Positions 9,111-17,755 of a stretch of 64,000 nt of DNA are shown here, piece by piece; position 1 is the stretch's first letter, and every line of letters starts with the position of its first letter. The position numbers and the translations under genes are program-made. This DNA is from Psychrobacter sp. P2G3. Lineage in GTDB: Bacteria > Pseudomonadota > Gammaproteobacteria > Pseudomonadales > Moraxellaceae. The notes below the pieces were generated by a model. It saw nothing but the letters and a program-made list of their open reading frames with translations. It did no database searches and was not told the origin of the DNA. Location: the NCBI RefSeq assembly GCF_001593285.1, contig NZ_CP012529.1, positions 2,294,001-2,358,000 on the forward strand, in the 5' to 3' direction.

Positions 9111-9170
9111 ATGGCTCTCTTCACTCAGCTGTAGGAGTGATAATTGCTTATAATTATATAGCTATAATAG

Positions 9171-9911
9171 TTACTCGCCAAATACTAGAGTTGCTTTCTT
9201 AGGTGCGTTATAAGAAGCAGCGGCCCATAGCAAGCTCAATACAATTACCGAACCTACAAAGATAGTAAGCGATGAAGTAAACGCGCTTGAATTATTATAA
9301 CCCATAGACATCATTTCACCTGTATGAGTCATCTCCATAGCCGCCATACCAGTATAGTGCATACCGCAAACTGCTATACCCATGATGAACGCGCTACCAA
9401 AACGTTGTAGATTTCCACGTAGGTTAAATGCCAACCACAGTGCTGCAATAGCGGCTACGATAGCAATAACAATTGAGGCAATTAAAAGTGTCGTGTTGTA
9501 CGACATAGTTGCATCCATCTGCATTGAAGCCATACCAGTGTAATGCATCGCTGCAACGCCAAGACCCGTTAGTGTACCGCCGCCTAATAATTTGGCAATG
9601 CTTGGTGTACCACGGCCTACGATAATAATTCCAACTGCAACAAACACAATTGCAAGCAACATAGAGACAATTGTCATACCGATATTATAAGTAACAGGCA
9701 TCTGCATATCGACTGCCATCATACCAATGTAGTGCATTGACCAAATTGCGCCACCAATAGCAATTGAAGATAACGCTACCCAAAAATATAGATCTGATCC
9801 TGGTTTTGCAGCTGGAACCCGAATAGCAAGGTTTAAACCAACATAAGAACCAAATACTGCAATCGCGTATGAAACAAGCACCAAAAGCATGTCATATTGA
9901 ACTTCAATCAT
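9171..9911 (-). CDS. stand-alone MHYT-domain membrane protein
   Basis: The 246-residue protein consists of seven hydrophobic segments with three MHYT signatures (SMHYIGMMAV, AMHYTGMASM, GMHYTGMAAMEMTH). This is the complete MHYT sensor domain, proposed to bind copper and sense O2, CO or NO. No GGDEF, EAL or kinase output domain follows, so any output must come from a partner. ATG 9911 is preferred to the upstream ATG 9953 because AAGGGTAGAAAA precedes it and MHYT proteins usually begin close to a YDxxLV motif. It lies 125 bases downstream of a V4R-domain gene on the same strand. Confidence 0.88.
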   Translation of the reverse strand: MIEVQYDMLLVLVSYAIAVFGSYVGLNLAIRVPAAKPGSDLYFWVALSSIAIGGAIWSMHYIGMMAVDMQMPVTYNIGMTIVSMLLAIVFVAVGIIIVGRGTPSIAKLLGGGTLTGLGVAAMHYTGMASMQMDATMSYNTTLLIASIVIAIVAAIAALWLAFNLRGNLQRFGSAFIMGIAVCGMHYTGMAAMEMTHTGEMMSMGYNNSSAFTSSLTIFVGSVIVLSLLWAAASYNAPKKATLVFGE

Positions 9912-10036
9912 TTTTCTACCCTTCATATTTAATAAAAACTGAGCATAAGACAACGCTGGTTTGGTTGAACCGAGGTGCTTAATACGTTTACTATTTATTG
10001 TTCATAGGAATTGAATTTCCTATGAATGATTACTTT

Positions 10037-10741
10037 CTATCTAATGCTAAATTCACAAATATTGGTACTACCAGATCCGCAACTGGTTTCCTCAACGCTC
10101 GCTCTCCCTACTGCAGGGTTGGCCGTCAAGAATCCTTCTATATAACCTACAACAAAGTGGCAACCTGAATGATTGGTATCTGATGGACCACAAAATGGAC
10201 ATCTAATTAATGTGATTACGTTCTCACCTGCTTTCACTTTAGAAAAGTCTTTTAATGCTGGGACAAGCTCTCGACTAATCGCCGCCGATTTTTTTAACGG
10301 GCTACCAAGAGCATAGTCGCGTTGGTAAATACCGCCGCCGACCTTGCGACCCAATTCATGCAATGCAGCAGCACGCTTATCACTTGCCAAACTTTCTTCA
10401 TATTGTTTGACGACATCAACTATATTTGGATACTGCGCTCCGATAGCCGCTAGAATAGCTTTCTCATCTAACGCTTTTTTATTCGGTGCTACCGTTTCTT
10501 CGTCTTCAGAAATTTCTAGGTTGAACAATGTACAACCGGCAATAGAAGATAAGTCATCGACTAAATCAGCTTGCGTTTTCGATCCCTGACTTCTGGCAAC
10601 CACATAAATAATGTTTCCACCATTTTCTGATGGTTCTTGTTTCTGCGATACTAGTTGATAACCTGCTTTAATAAGAGGTGAAATAACGTTGACTAGGCGA
10701 ATGCGTTCAGACGACGTTTCCAATGCGCAAGAAAATTTCAA
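10037..10741 (-). CDS. V4R (4-vinyl reductase-like) domain protein
   Basis: The 234-residue soluble protein has an N-terminal alpha/beta part of about 85 residues, a helical middle, and a C-terminal V4R-like domain. The domain shows ALHELGRKVGGGIYQ and then CPFCGPSDTNHSGCHFVVGY, and it ends with ETSCGSGSTNICEFSIR. V4R domains bind small hydrophobic ligands, and several conserved Cys residues near the end could hold a metal. No DNA-binding domain is visible. It is probably co-transcribed with the MHYT gene downstream. The function is inferred only from the fold-like motif pattern; a sensory role is the best guess. Confidence 0.65.
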   Translation of the reverse strand: MKFSCALETSSERIRLVNVISPLIKAGYQLVSQKQEPSENGGNIIYVVARSQGSKTQADLVDDLSSIAGCTLFNLEISEDEETVAPNKKALDEKAILAAIGAQYPNIVDVVKQYEESLASDKRAAALHELGRKVGGGIYQRDYALGSPLKKSAAISRELVPALKDFSKVKAGENVITLIRCPFCGPSDTNHSGCHFVVGYIEGFLTANPAVGRASVEETSCGSGSTNICEFSIR

Positions 10742-11786
10742 AGACCACTCCTTTTTCTGAAAATATAGCTAGAATTTTCTAATACCAAGCTATTTAAACA
10801 AAGCTGATAATTAAAATAAACCGCATACGATTTTTTATAGAATCGTCCCGAATTTATTATACTATTTATTTAATATTTACAATATGTAATTAATGATAAT
10901 ATTGTAACTTATATTTTGGATGAATTTTTGTCGCATAATCGTTATTGGACCACAAACCTATACTTCTTACATATCAACTCTATGCTCTTTACCTATTAAT
11001 TAGCAGTCGTTTATTTATTTCCATAAGTCCAAAAAACAAATAACTTATCGGCAACATAAAACCAGTCAGATACACTAAATTATCAATAATATCAGTATCT
11101 TAAATAATTTCTTCTTAACGGTTACTTATATGACAACGAAAAGTAAACTAGAAAACAAAGGTAAAAATCCTAAGTTTAAAAATATAAATTTTGTTTCCTT
11201 CTTTATCATTGAGAAACTATAACAGTACTAAGTTCTCAGAAGGATTTCGTCAGCATTATTACTCAAGGTATACACACTAGCAAGTCTTAACGCGATATCG
11301 TCCGATAGAGGGTGATATCATCCGATAAATGACATTGAGATAGTGACATACATGATTAAAGTCAGAATAGGAGAGAGATTTTCGTTTAAAGGTCATAGCT
11401 TAAATAGCGTTTTTATTTGACTTAATTTTTGTTGGATAAATCTAGTTGAACTATGGCTGAACTGACTTGTTACCCAGTCTAGTGAAAGTCCAACTATCAC
11501 GTTATTCATGATCAACGAATATTGCTTTAGGCTTCCTACTGTCGGGAGTCACTACAAGTCTTTTTGTGACTATTCATAAAATATGCGCTATATGACGAAA
11601 TTTCAGTTATTATCTGCGCTATTAGCGAACGCTTAAATCGTTTCGGACAACTCGTTTGGTTGGTCATTCATGACAGCTACACCTCTGACTACACTATAAT
11701 TAAGCAAGCAAAGCCGCAGCACGTTATGGCTGTTGTAATTGATAGAATTTATAACTATACAAGATCAAAAGTACAAAGGAATATTA
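10742..11786. other. 1-kb AT-rich intergenic region with a paired direct repeat
   Basis: No convincing gene is seen on either strand. The region separates the divergent V4R and PRTase genes and must hold their promoters. Two 14-bp direct repeats, GATATCGTCCGATA at 11294-11307 and GATATCATCCGATA at 11314-11327, are spaced 20 bp (13 of 14 bases match). A 30-codon frame at 11130-11222 has no ribosome binding site and is not called. The gap is unusually long for this window, so it may hold a lost gene or a small RNA. Confidence 0.5.
11294..11327. repeat. 14-bp direct repeat pair, operator-like
   Basis: Two near-identical copies of GATATCRTCCGATA start 20 bp apart, about two helical turns. They lie 460 bases before the PRTase gene. 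This could be a regulator binding site. Confidence 0.4.
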
Positions 11787-13055
11787 ATGTCAAATAAGCA
11801 ACACAGCACCACTATTAACTTACCGCGAGGTAATCTTGATCTCACCTATCAACTTAACGATACTTCAGGTAGTAAAGCGACTTATCAACTAGAAGAACTA
11901 TTGAGCTTTGCGCAACGTATAAACCCCAAACGCGCATTTCTATTCGTCTCAAAAGTCTTAGGTCGTCATATTCCAGTCGCACCTAGTACCATGCGCAGTG
12001 CTTTTACTGATTTGGCAAATTTAGTACCTAATGATTTACCCGAGCCGATTTTGGTCATTGGTATGGCAGAGACTGCCGTTGGGCTATCTGCTGGTGTGCA
12101 TCAAGCGCTACAAACGCGCTATCCGAATGCACTACTATTAAACTCTACGCGTCATGCGCAACATAGTGGCAATAATGACAAAAGCAGCGACTCTTTGTTG
12201 ACCACTTTTAGCGAAGACCACAGTCATGCCAGCCAACATTTAATTTATCAAAGCTCTGATAAAGTCACCCAAGAGCAATTACTTGCTAGCAAGACGCTTA
12301 TTATGGTCGATGATGAAGCCTCAACGGGCAATACTTGCGTCAATGTCGTGACTGCCCTACGTAATGCTGGACTCGCACAATTAGAGCAAGTACATCTCAC
12401 CACTTTGGTTGATTGGTCCCTAAATCAGAATCAGGGTACAGCTGATGCAGACGATACAATATCTACTCGTTTGCCTAATATAGACTTTCATCGTCATCAT
12501 TTATTGTCTGGTGCATGGCAATGGACGGATGCACCCGACCCTGAACCTATTATCATGCCATCGGTCGATACGACAGAGGCTGGCAGTCAGCCATTAGGCA
12601 ACACTGGTAATTGGGGACGCTTCCCAACGCTAGATAGCACAGATGGATTTGATAATTATCTGGAGAAGTTTCAAACTGCATTTACGCGTTTTAGTGAGCA
12701 AGCACAGTTTGATAAAAAGCAATTACCTGAGCGGATTTTGGTATTGGGTAGTAATGAGTTTGTGTGGTTGCCGTTTTTATTGGCGGAATGGCTTGAGCAA
12801 ACTGCTAGCTTAAATAGTGACAATCAGACAGTTAAATTTAGCGCCTTGACACGCTCACCGATTGCACTTGGTGGTGCGATTACCACCATGCTAAGCTTTA
12901 GCGACAATTATGGTCTAGGTATGACCAATTTTGCTTATAACGTTGAGCCAAGCGATTGGGATTTGATTGTGCTTTGTGTAGAAACGGCTTCTGATAGCGT
13001 GGATGACATGTGGCAAGGTTTGGATAATGTGTTGGTGGTGAGTCCTACACTTTGA
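11787..13055 (+). CDS. PRTase_2 / TRSP-domain phosphoribosyltransferase of the ter module
   Basis: The 422-residue product has an N-terminal phosphoribosyltransferase domain with the PRPP loop LIMVDDEASTGNTC near residue 180. The C-terminal TRSP domain shows the name-giving motif (FSALTRSPIALGGAI, about residue 355). This pairing (PRTase_2 plus TRSP) is characteristic of ter-locus biosynthetic operons, predicted to build a nucleotide-like metabolite. ATG 11787 is chosen because AAAGGA lies 6 bases upstream; the frame extends to ATG 11739 without a ribosome binding site. It heads a run of four genes reading the same way. Confidence 0.87.
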   Translation: MSNKQHSTTINLPRGNLDLTYQLNDTSGSKATYQLEELLSFAQRINPKRAFLFVSKVLGRHIPVAPSTMRSAFTDLANLVPNDLPEPILVIGMAETAVGLSAGVHQALQTRYPNALLLNSTRHAQHSGNNDKSSDSLLTTFSEDHSHASQHLIYQSSDKVTQEQLLASKTLIMVDDEASTGNTCVNVVTALRNAGLAQLEQVHLTTLVDWSLNQNQGTADADDTISTRLPNIDFHRHHLLSGAWQWTDAPDPEPIIMPSVDTTEAGSQPLGNTGNWGRFPTLDSTDGFDNYLEKFQTAFTRFSEQAQFDKKQLPERILVLGSNEFVWLPFLLAEWLEQTASLNSDNQTVKFSALTRSPIALGGAITTMLSFSDNYGLGMTNFAYNVEPSDWDLIVLCVETASDSVDDMWQGLDNVLVVSPTL

Positions 13056-13097
13056 ACTATCCTCTAAATCATAATCTGATTTTCAAATCTATTATTT

Positions 13098-13928
13098 ATG
13101 GACGCTTTTATGACTACCCCATTCTTCAAGACCAGTCCCGACATCATCAAACCCTACGCGCTAATGGATTTGGACGATACGCTTTTTCAAACCCAACGCA
13201 AAATTGATGCATGGGATTTGCCAATGGCTGAGTCTGAAAACTTAGTCTGCGCCACGGTTAATAAAAAAGGCGAGCCGTTAAGTTTTATGAGCCAGCGCCA
13301 AGCGTCATTCTTTAATTGGTTGCTTGCTAGCACTGAATTAATAGTAGTAACCGCGCGCGACCGTAGCGAAATCAAACGTGTAAAGCTACCTTTTGACAGT
13401 TGGCAAGTTTTGACTCATGGCGCGATTATTTTAACAGCTGATGGCGAACTATTAAGCGCATGGCAACAGCATATGTATGAGCAGCTTAGCCTCTTGCAAG
13501 ACAAACTTCACCAGCTAAGCCAATTATTCGCGGATCACAGTAGAAAAGATGACAGTCAATTGGTATTTACACCGCATATTGATAGCTTTAATAATGGTTC
13601 TGCTAATGAGGAGCTCACCATTTATCTGGCTATTAAACATGCGCAAAAAAACCATCAAGCGCTAGTAGAATTAGCTGCACAGTTACCTAATCTAATACGT
13701 GATTTTGATCAGGATTTTTATGTGCACGTCAACGCAAATAATCTCGCAATACTGCCACATGCGGTTCATAAGCATCATGCGGTACAGTTTTTATTAGACC
13801 ATCATTTAGACAGTCAACGTCCGAGTTTTGGCTTTGGTGACAGTCTGGCAGATTTACCTTTTCTGCAACTGCTTGACTGGTATGGTATGCCTAATCATGG
13901 TCAACTGCACGACAATCTTAACTCTTAA
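13098..13928 (+). CDS. HAD-superfamily hydrolase of the ter module
   Basis: The 276-residue product has HAD motif I ALMDLDDTLFQT (Asp24, Asp26), a motif II-like VVTARDRSEI, and motif IV FGFGDSLADLPFL near residue 256. A cap insertion occupies the middle. These enzymes usually dephosphorylate sugars or nucleotides. It lies 42 bases after the PRTase_2 gene and 78 before the StiP-type gene, fitting the predicted order of the ter biosynthetic operon, where it would remove a phosphate from the PRTase product. ATG 13110 is an equally possible start. Confidence 0.85.
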   Translation: MDAFMTTPFFKTSPDIIKPYALMDLDDTLFQTQRKIDAWDLPMAESENLVCATVNKKGEPLSFMSQRQASFFNWLLASTELIVVTARDRSEIKRVKLPFDSWQVLTHGAIILTADGELLSAWQQHMYEQLSLLQDKLHQLSQLFADHSRKDDSQLVFTPHIDSFNNGSANEELTIYLAIKHAQKNHQALVELAAQLPNLIRDFDQDFYVHVNANNLAILPHAVHKHHAVQFLLDHHLDSQRPSFGFGDSLADLPFLQLLDWYGMPNHGQLHDNLNS

Positions 13929-14006
13929 TAATTTTCGGCGATTAACAACTCTCAAATATCAATAATTATAATAACGATAGCAGCTTATACGAGTAAAAAA
14001 CCTCCT

Positions 14007-15197
14007 ATGACCACTCCCAATATTCAAAAACTCGATAAATACGGCTCAGGCAGTTACCTTGCCAGCGATGTAACAGTGCTACTCGATATCGTTGATAAAG
14101 ACGCGGTTGCAGACGTGCCGGTTAGCAAAAAAGAAGCGCTTATTCAAAGTGGCCAGCGCCATTATTCAGACATGCTGACCTTAGAGAAAGCACCGTCAGC
14201 CATGCATGAGCAATTATACGCGCAGGCATTAGAGCAAGGCACAAATAGAACCGCGACTGATATCGCTAATTTAGCGCATACGTTACACAATACTTTCGAG
14301 CAAACGGTTAGTGCTGAGCGCCCATTAATATTGGTCAGCTTAGTACGAGCAGGTTTGCCAGTTGGAGTATTATTACAACGTGCCCTATCAGATAATGAAA
14401 GGTCAGATGCCGATAGCGACTACTCTCTGCCCAGTGTGCATTACGGTATTAGCATCATCCGTGATCGTGGCCTTGATCCAGTCGCTTTACAGATGATATT
14501 ACACGCTTACCCAGACAGCCCCATCGTATTCGTTGATGGCTGGACAGGGAAAGGCGCTATTTATCAAGAGCTTGCTCATAGCTTAGAAGTCTTTAGTGAC
14601 CCTAGCCATCCCAATTTTGCCAATATTTTTCATCAAGGAAAAGACGCCATCCCGCTACTTACACTCGCTGATCCAGCGGGCGTAGCATGGCTAGCTGCTA
14701 GTGAAGAAGACTGGTTGATCCCATCAGGTTTATTAAATAGCACGGTGTCGGGATTGATTTCACGTAGTCTTTATACTGAGCCGCAATCAGGTCTACATCG
14801 CAGTGTTTTTTATGATAATTTAGTAGAAGCAGATCATAGCTTAGCGTTTATCGATCATATTGATACAGCACGACGTGCATTAACGATACCTTTGCAACGT
14901 TTGCCAACATTTAAGCAGCCGCGCTATCAGACTGCTGATTTAATAGATAAGCTAGCTGCAGACTACAATATCACCAATCGTAACCGTATCAAGCCGACGA
15001 TTGCAGAGGCGACACGCGCCATATTACGCCGCGATCCCGAGCGCATTCTACTGGCTACTGCCGAGCATCCCGATACCGTGTTATTGCGACATTTATGTGC
15101 GCAGCGAGATATTAATATTACTGTGTTAGGTGCTAAAATACTCCCCTATCAAGCCATCACTCTTATCAAGCAACGCACAACAGACAGCCAATCATAA
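14007..15197 (+). CDS. PRTase_3 (StiP-type) / PELOTA-domain protein of the ter module
   Basis: The 396-residue product matches the family often labelled cysteine protease StiP, which is better explained as a phosphoribosyltransferase-like domain. It has LVSLVRAGLPVGVLLQRAL, HYGISIIRDRGLD, and a PRPP-loop-like VFVDGWTGKGA near residue 175. The C-terminal 70 residues (PTIAEATRAILRR to ILPYQAITLIK) resemble the PELOTA-like RNA-binding domain fused to these proteins. No good ribosome binding site precedes the start; the sequence CCTCCT is there instead. Tight spacing to its neighbours suggests translation in the operon context. Confidence 0.83.
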   Translation: MTTPNIQKLDKYGSGSYLASDVTVLLDIVDKDAVADVPVSKKEALIQSGQRHYSDMLTLEKAPSAMHEQLYAQALEQGTNRTATDIANLAHTLHNTFEQTVSAERPLILVSLVRAGLPVGVLLQRALSDNERSDADSDYSLPSVHYGISIIRDRGLDPVALQMILHAYPDSPIVFVDGWTGKGAIYQELAHSLEVFSDPSHPNFANIFHQGKDAIPLLTLADPAGVAWLAASEEDWLIPSGLLNSTVSGLISRSLYTEPQSGLHRSVFYDNLVEADHSLAFIDHIDTARRALTIPLQRLPTFKQPRYQTADLIDKLAADYNITNRNRIKPTIAEATRAILRRDPERILLATAEHPDTVLLRHLCAQRDINITVLGAKILPYQAITLIKQRTTDSQS

Positions 15198-15264
15198 GTA
15201 GGATAAGCGTCCGACGCTTTTGTCCCTGCACTATCATTCACTACTATTTACGATAACATCTACT

Positions 15265-16344
15265 ATGTCAGAAAAAACGTCCAGCCTTTATAATTATACT
15301 CAGTCTTATGAACACCTGATCACTGAGCGTCATGCTATGATCAAGCCGCATACCCATCACCCTTATCAACTTGGCGCTAGCCTTTATATGCCAGCTACTC
15401 GCCAAGACATTTGGCAAGTCATTAAGCGTGACAAATTACCGACGATTAATAGCATTATCATTTGTTTAGAAGACGCGGTTAGCCATAGTGATGTTGAGTT
15501 GGCACTCGAGCGCTTGCAGGTACTGCTCCATACGTGGTCGGCACATGTTAATAGTATTAATGAGCCAACCAGACAAGCTAATCTTCAATCAGAGCAGCAA
15601 TCAAAGCAGCAAAACCAGCAGCCGACGCGACCATTGGTCTTTGTACGTCCACGTAATCCGGCCATGCTACAGCAGCTAGCAGATTTTGCTCACATTGATC
15701 TGATTGATGGCTTCGTCATGCCTAAAGTCGATATGTATAGCTTATCCAATTGGCGTATGGCCTGTCAGAATGTAAGTACTGACCAGTTATTGATGCCGAC
15801 CTTAGAGACTGCAGCCCTATTCAACCCGCATCATAATCAAGAGTTAGCGATTGGCTTTAAAGAAGCCTTTAGTCAGCCAGTCTTTGCCCTACGTATCGGT
15901 GGCAATGATCTGTTTGCCGCGCTGCGTTTGCGCCGTCCGAAAGACAGCATTGTCTACGATACTCCGATTGGTACTCTTGCCTATCAGTTACTTGGCTGTT
16001 TTGTACCGCATGGTTTTTATCTAAGCGCGCCAGTCTTTGAATATTTAGACCAGCCAACGCTATTTATGCAAGAGCTGACTCGCGATGTGAGCTTAGGTTT
16101 GGTCGGAAAAACCGTCATTCATCCAAGTCAGATTGCTTTGGTACAACAAGCTTACTGCGTGCCCCTTAGTATGCTAGATGAGGCGCAAGCGATACTCCAT
16201 AGTGAAGCGAAAGCTGTATTTAAATATAATAATACGATGTTAGAGCCTGCCACACACCGTGCTTGGGCGCATGAAGTGGTCAATCGTGCAGAAGTGTTTG
16301 GTACGATTAACGATGGTAATAGTGACTATAAAGCGCGCTTATAA
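15265..16344 (+). CDS. HpcH/HpaI-like TIM-barrel C-C bond lyase of the ter module
   Basis: The 359-residue product resembles the citrate lyase beta / HpcH aldolase family. Motifs are IIICLEDAVSHSD (acidic metal ligand), LVFVRPRNP, DGFVMPKVD, MPTLETAALF (second Glu) and LRIGGNDLFAALRLRR. The ter-associated subgroup is predicted to make or break a C-C bond in the same pathway as the PRTases. ATG 15265 is chosen by family fit; an in-frame TTG at 15220 is possible and neither has a strong ribosome binding site. It is the last gene of the four-gene run. Confidence 0.8.
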   Translation: MSEKTSSLYNYTQSYEHLITERHAMIKPHTHHPYQLGASLYMPATRQDIWQVIKRDKLPTINSIIICLEDAVSHSDVELALERLQVLLHTWSAHVNSINEPTRQANLQSEQQSKQQNQQPTRPLVFVRPRNPAMLQQLADFAHIDLIDGFVMPKVDMYSLSNWRMACQNVSTDQLLMPTLETAALFNPHHNQELAIGFKEAFSQPVFALRIGGNDLFAALRLRRPKDSIVYDTPIGTLAYQLLGCFVPHGFYLSAPVFEYLDQPTLFMQELTRDVSLGLVGKTVIHPSQIALVQQAYCVPLSMLDEAQAILHSEAKAVFKYNNTMLEPATHRAWAHEVVNRAEVFGTINDGNSDYKARL

Positions 16345-16381
16345 TCAATCCTAAATAAAACTGGCACGCTCTATGCCACAG

Positions 16382-16453
16382 GCTGCTGGTATTAATTTCC
16401 CTTGCGTGCTGTGCCTACGCCGACAGAGGCTGCGCGAAACTAACACCAGCAGC
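16382..16453. repeat. long palindromic (REP-like) element
   Basis: The 18-bp arms GCTGCTGGTATTAATTTC and GAAACTAACACCAGCAGC pair with two G-U-type mismatches. They enclose 36 bases that contain their own GCCT/AGGC hairpin. The element sits in the gap after the ter module. Its higher GC content than the flanks and its structure suggest a dispersed intergenic repeat. Confidence 0.6.
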
Positions 16454-16514
16454 ACTGTACCTATTTTAACTATATAAAAAATGCAGTCGTAAAAGTCGTC
16501 TATTAATTTTAATA

Positions 16515-16549
16515 AAAAAGCCGCTATTCAATCAATGATAGCGGCTTTT
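16515..16549. terminator. bidirectional terminator
   Basis: The stem AAAAGCCGCTAT / ATAGCGGCTTTT lies between the convergent C-C lyase and alpha/beta-hydrolase genes. A run on one side and T run on the other serve both strands. Confidence 0.85.
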
Positions 16550-16571
16550 CTATTATTCAAACTTTGAAATC

Positions 16572-17384
16572 TTACACACAGCATTCTAGGAAATTACTCA
16601 TCACTGTATTTACTTGCTCAGGCTCTTCCACGGTCGCAGTATGACCAGCTCGCTCAATGACAGCAAGCTTGGAGCCTTTAATCGCAAAATGCATCCGCTC
16701 AGACTTGGCATATGGCGTCGCTGCATCTTCATCACCGACCACTATCAATGTCGGCGTCGTGATACTTCCCAGCTGATCATAAGTCCCCTTGCGCTCAATG
16801 ACGCCCATCGTGGCCTTGGACACACCAACCTTATTATTGCCTTGTATCTGTGCCAGCCAATCTTTGCATTCAGATTTGCGCGACTTGTCTGCTAAGAAGC
16901 TACTGCCAAACATAATCGGCATAACCTTTTTACTGACTCGCTTCATACCTAGCCAACGAATCGCTGTAATCAATTTGCGATATTGCGGTGCAGACTTAGG
17001 ATCTTCAGGATCAGATGACGTTTCTAACAATATCAATGAAGACAACAGCTCCGGGCGACTTATAGCGATACGTTGCCCGATAAATCCACCCATCGATAAA
17101 CCTACAAAATGGCAACTATCAATGTTAAGGGCATCAAGTAGCGCGATAGTATCATCGGCTAAAGTGTCCATATCATAGCCGGACTTAGTAATCTGCGACT
17201 GTCCCTGCCCGCGAAAATCAAAAGCGATGCAGCGATACTCATCTTGAAAGTGTGCTACCTGCTTATCATACATTCGTGTACTCCACAGTAGGCCATGAGC
17301 GAACACCATTACGGGTTTACTCTGATCATTAGGTGCACTGTCTTCGTAATAAATATTCGCATTGTTGATTTGAATATGAGGCAT
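16572..17384 (-). CDS. alpha/beta-hydrolase
   Basis: The 270-residue product has the complete triad: Ser97 in GLSMGG, Asp218 or Asp220 in VVGDEDAATP, and His248 in RAGHTATVE. The oxyanion HG motif is in FAHGLLW. The layout resembles 3-oxoadipate enol-lactonase and epoxide-hydrolase-like esterases, but no pathway genes are adjacent, so the substrate is open. No signal peptide is visible, so it is cytoplasmic. AAGGAAG precedes the start at good spacing. It is probably a single-gene unit, closed by the shared terminator at 16515-16549. Confidence 0.85.
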   Translation of the reverse strand: MPHIQINNANIYYEDSAPNDQSKPVMVFAHGLLWSTRMYDKQVAHFQDEYRCIAFDFRGQGQSQITKSGYDMDTLADDTIALLDALNIDSCHFVGLSMGGFIGQRIAISRPELLSSLILLETSSDPEDPKSAPQYRKLITAIRWLGMKRVSKKVMPIMFGSSFLADKSRKSECKDWLAQIQGNNKVGVSKATMGVIERKGTYDQLGSITTPTLIVVGDEDAATPYAKSERMHFAIKGSKLAVIERAGHTATVEEPEQVNTVMSNFLECCV

Positions 17385-17755
17385 AGAAACTTCCTTGTCT
17401 GATAATTATTTATAAGTAAAAAGCGATTAGCTCGTTTGTGAATGACTTTTTGGTACAAGCGTGAATGCTTTAGCATAAGACATAAGATATTTATTTCAAG
17501 TAATGTTTCTAATAATGAATGTAAGCAGCTTTAAACCCGTAAAGACCTCTCATTACCTATTAATTCCTGTCTATAGCTATGCGGAAATACTATCAAGATT
17601 AGTATGGCTTAAGCGCCCACAAAACCTGCTTTTATAATCATGACAAGCTGCTATAGTAAGCAGAATTAGCAACAAATACTGAATCATTTATTCGGATCAC
17701 TTTTCATTCATTATCGATCAATGTTAATCAGCCATTTAAAATAAGGAAATCAAAG
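17385..17755. other. divergent intergenic region, no gene seen
   Basis: This 371-base AT-rich gap lies between the divergent alpha/beta-hydrolase and crotonase genes. It must contain promoters for both. AAGGA lies 8 bases before the crotonase start. No clear -35/-10 pair, repeat or RNA structure could be supported by eye. Confidence 0.5.

Noticed and set aside
10880..10915. Fur-box-like GATAAT pattern
   Set aside because: Only a partial match in very AT-rich DNA with no iron gene next to it.
11130..11222. 30-codon plus-strand frame in the 1-kb gap
   Set aside because: Lys/Asn-rich content expected from AT-rich DNA and no ribosome binding site.
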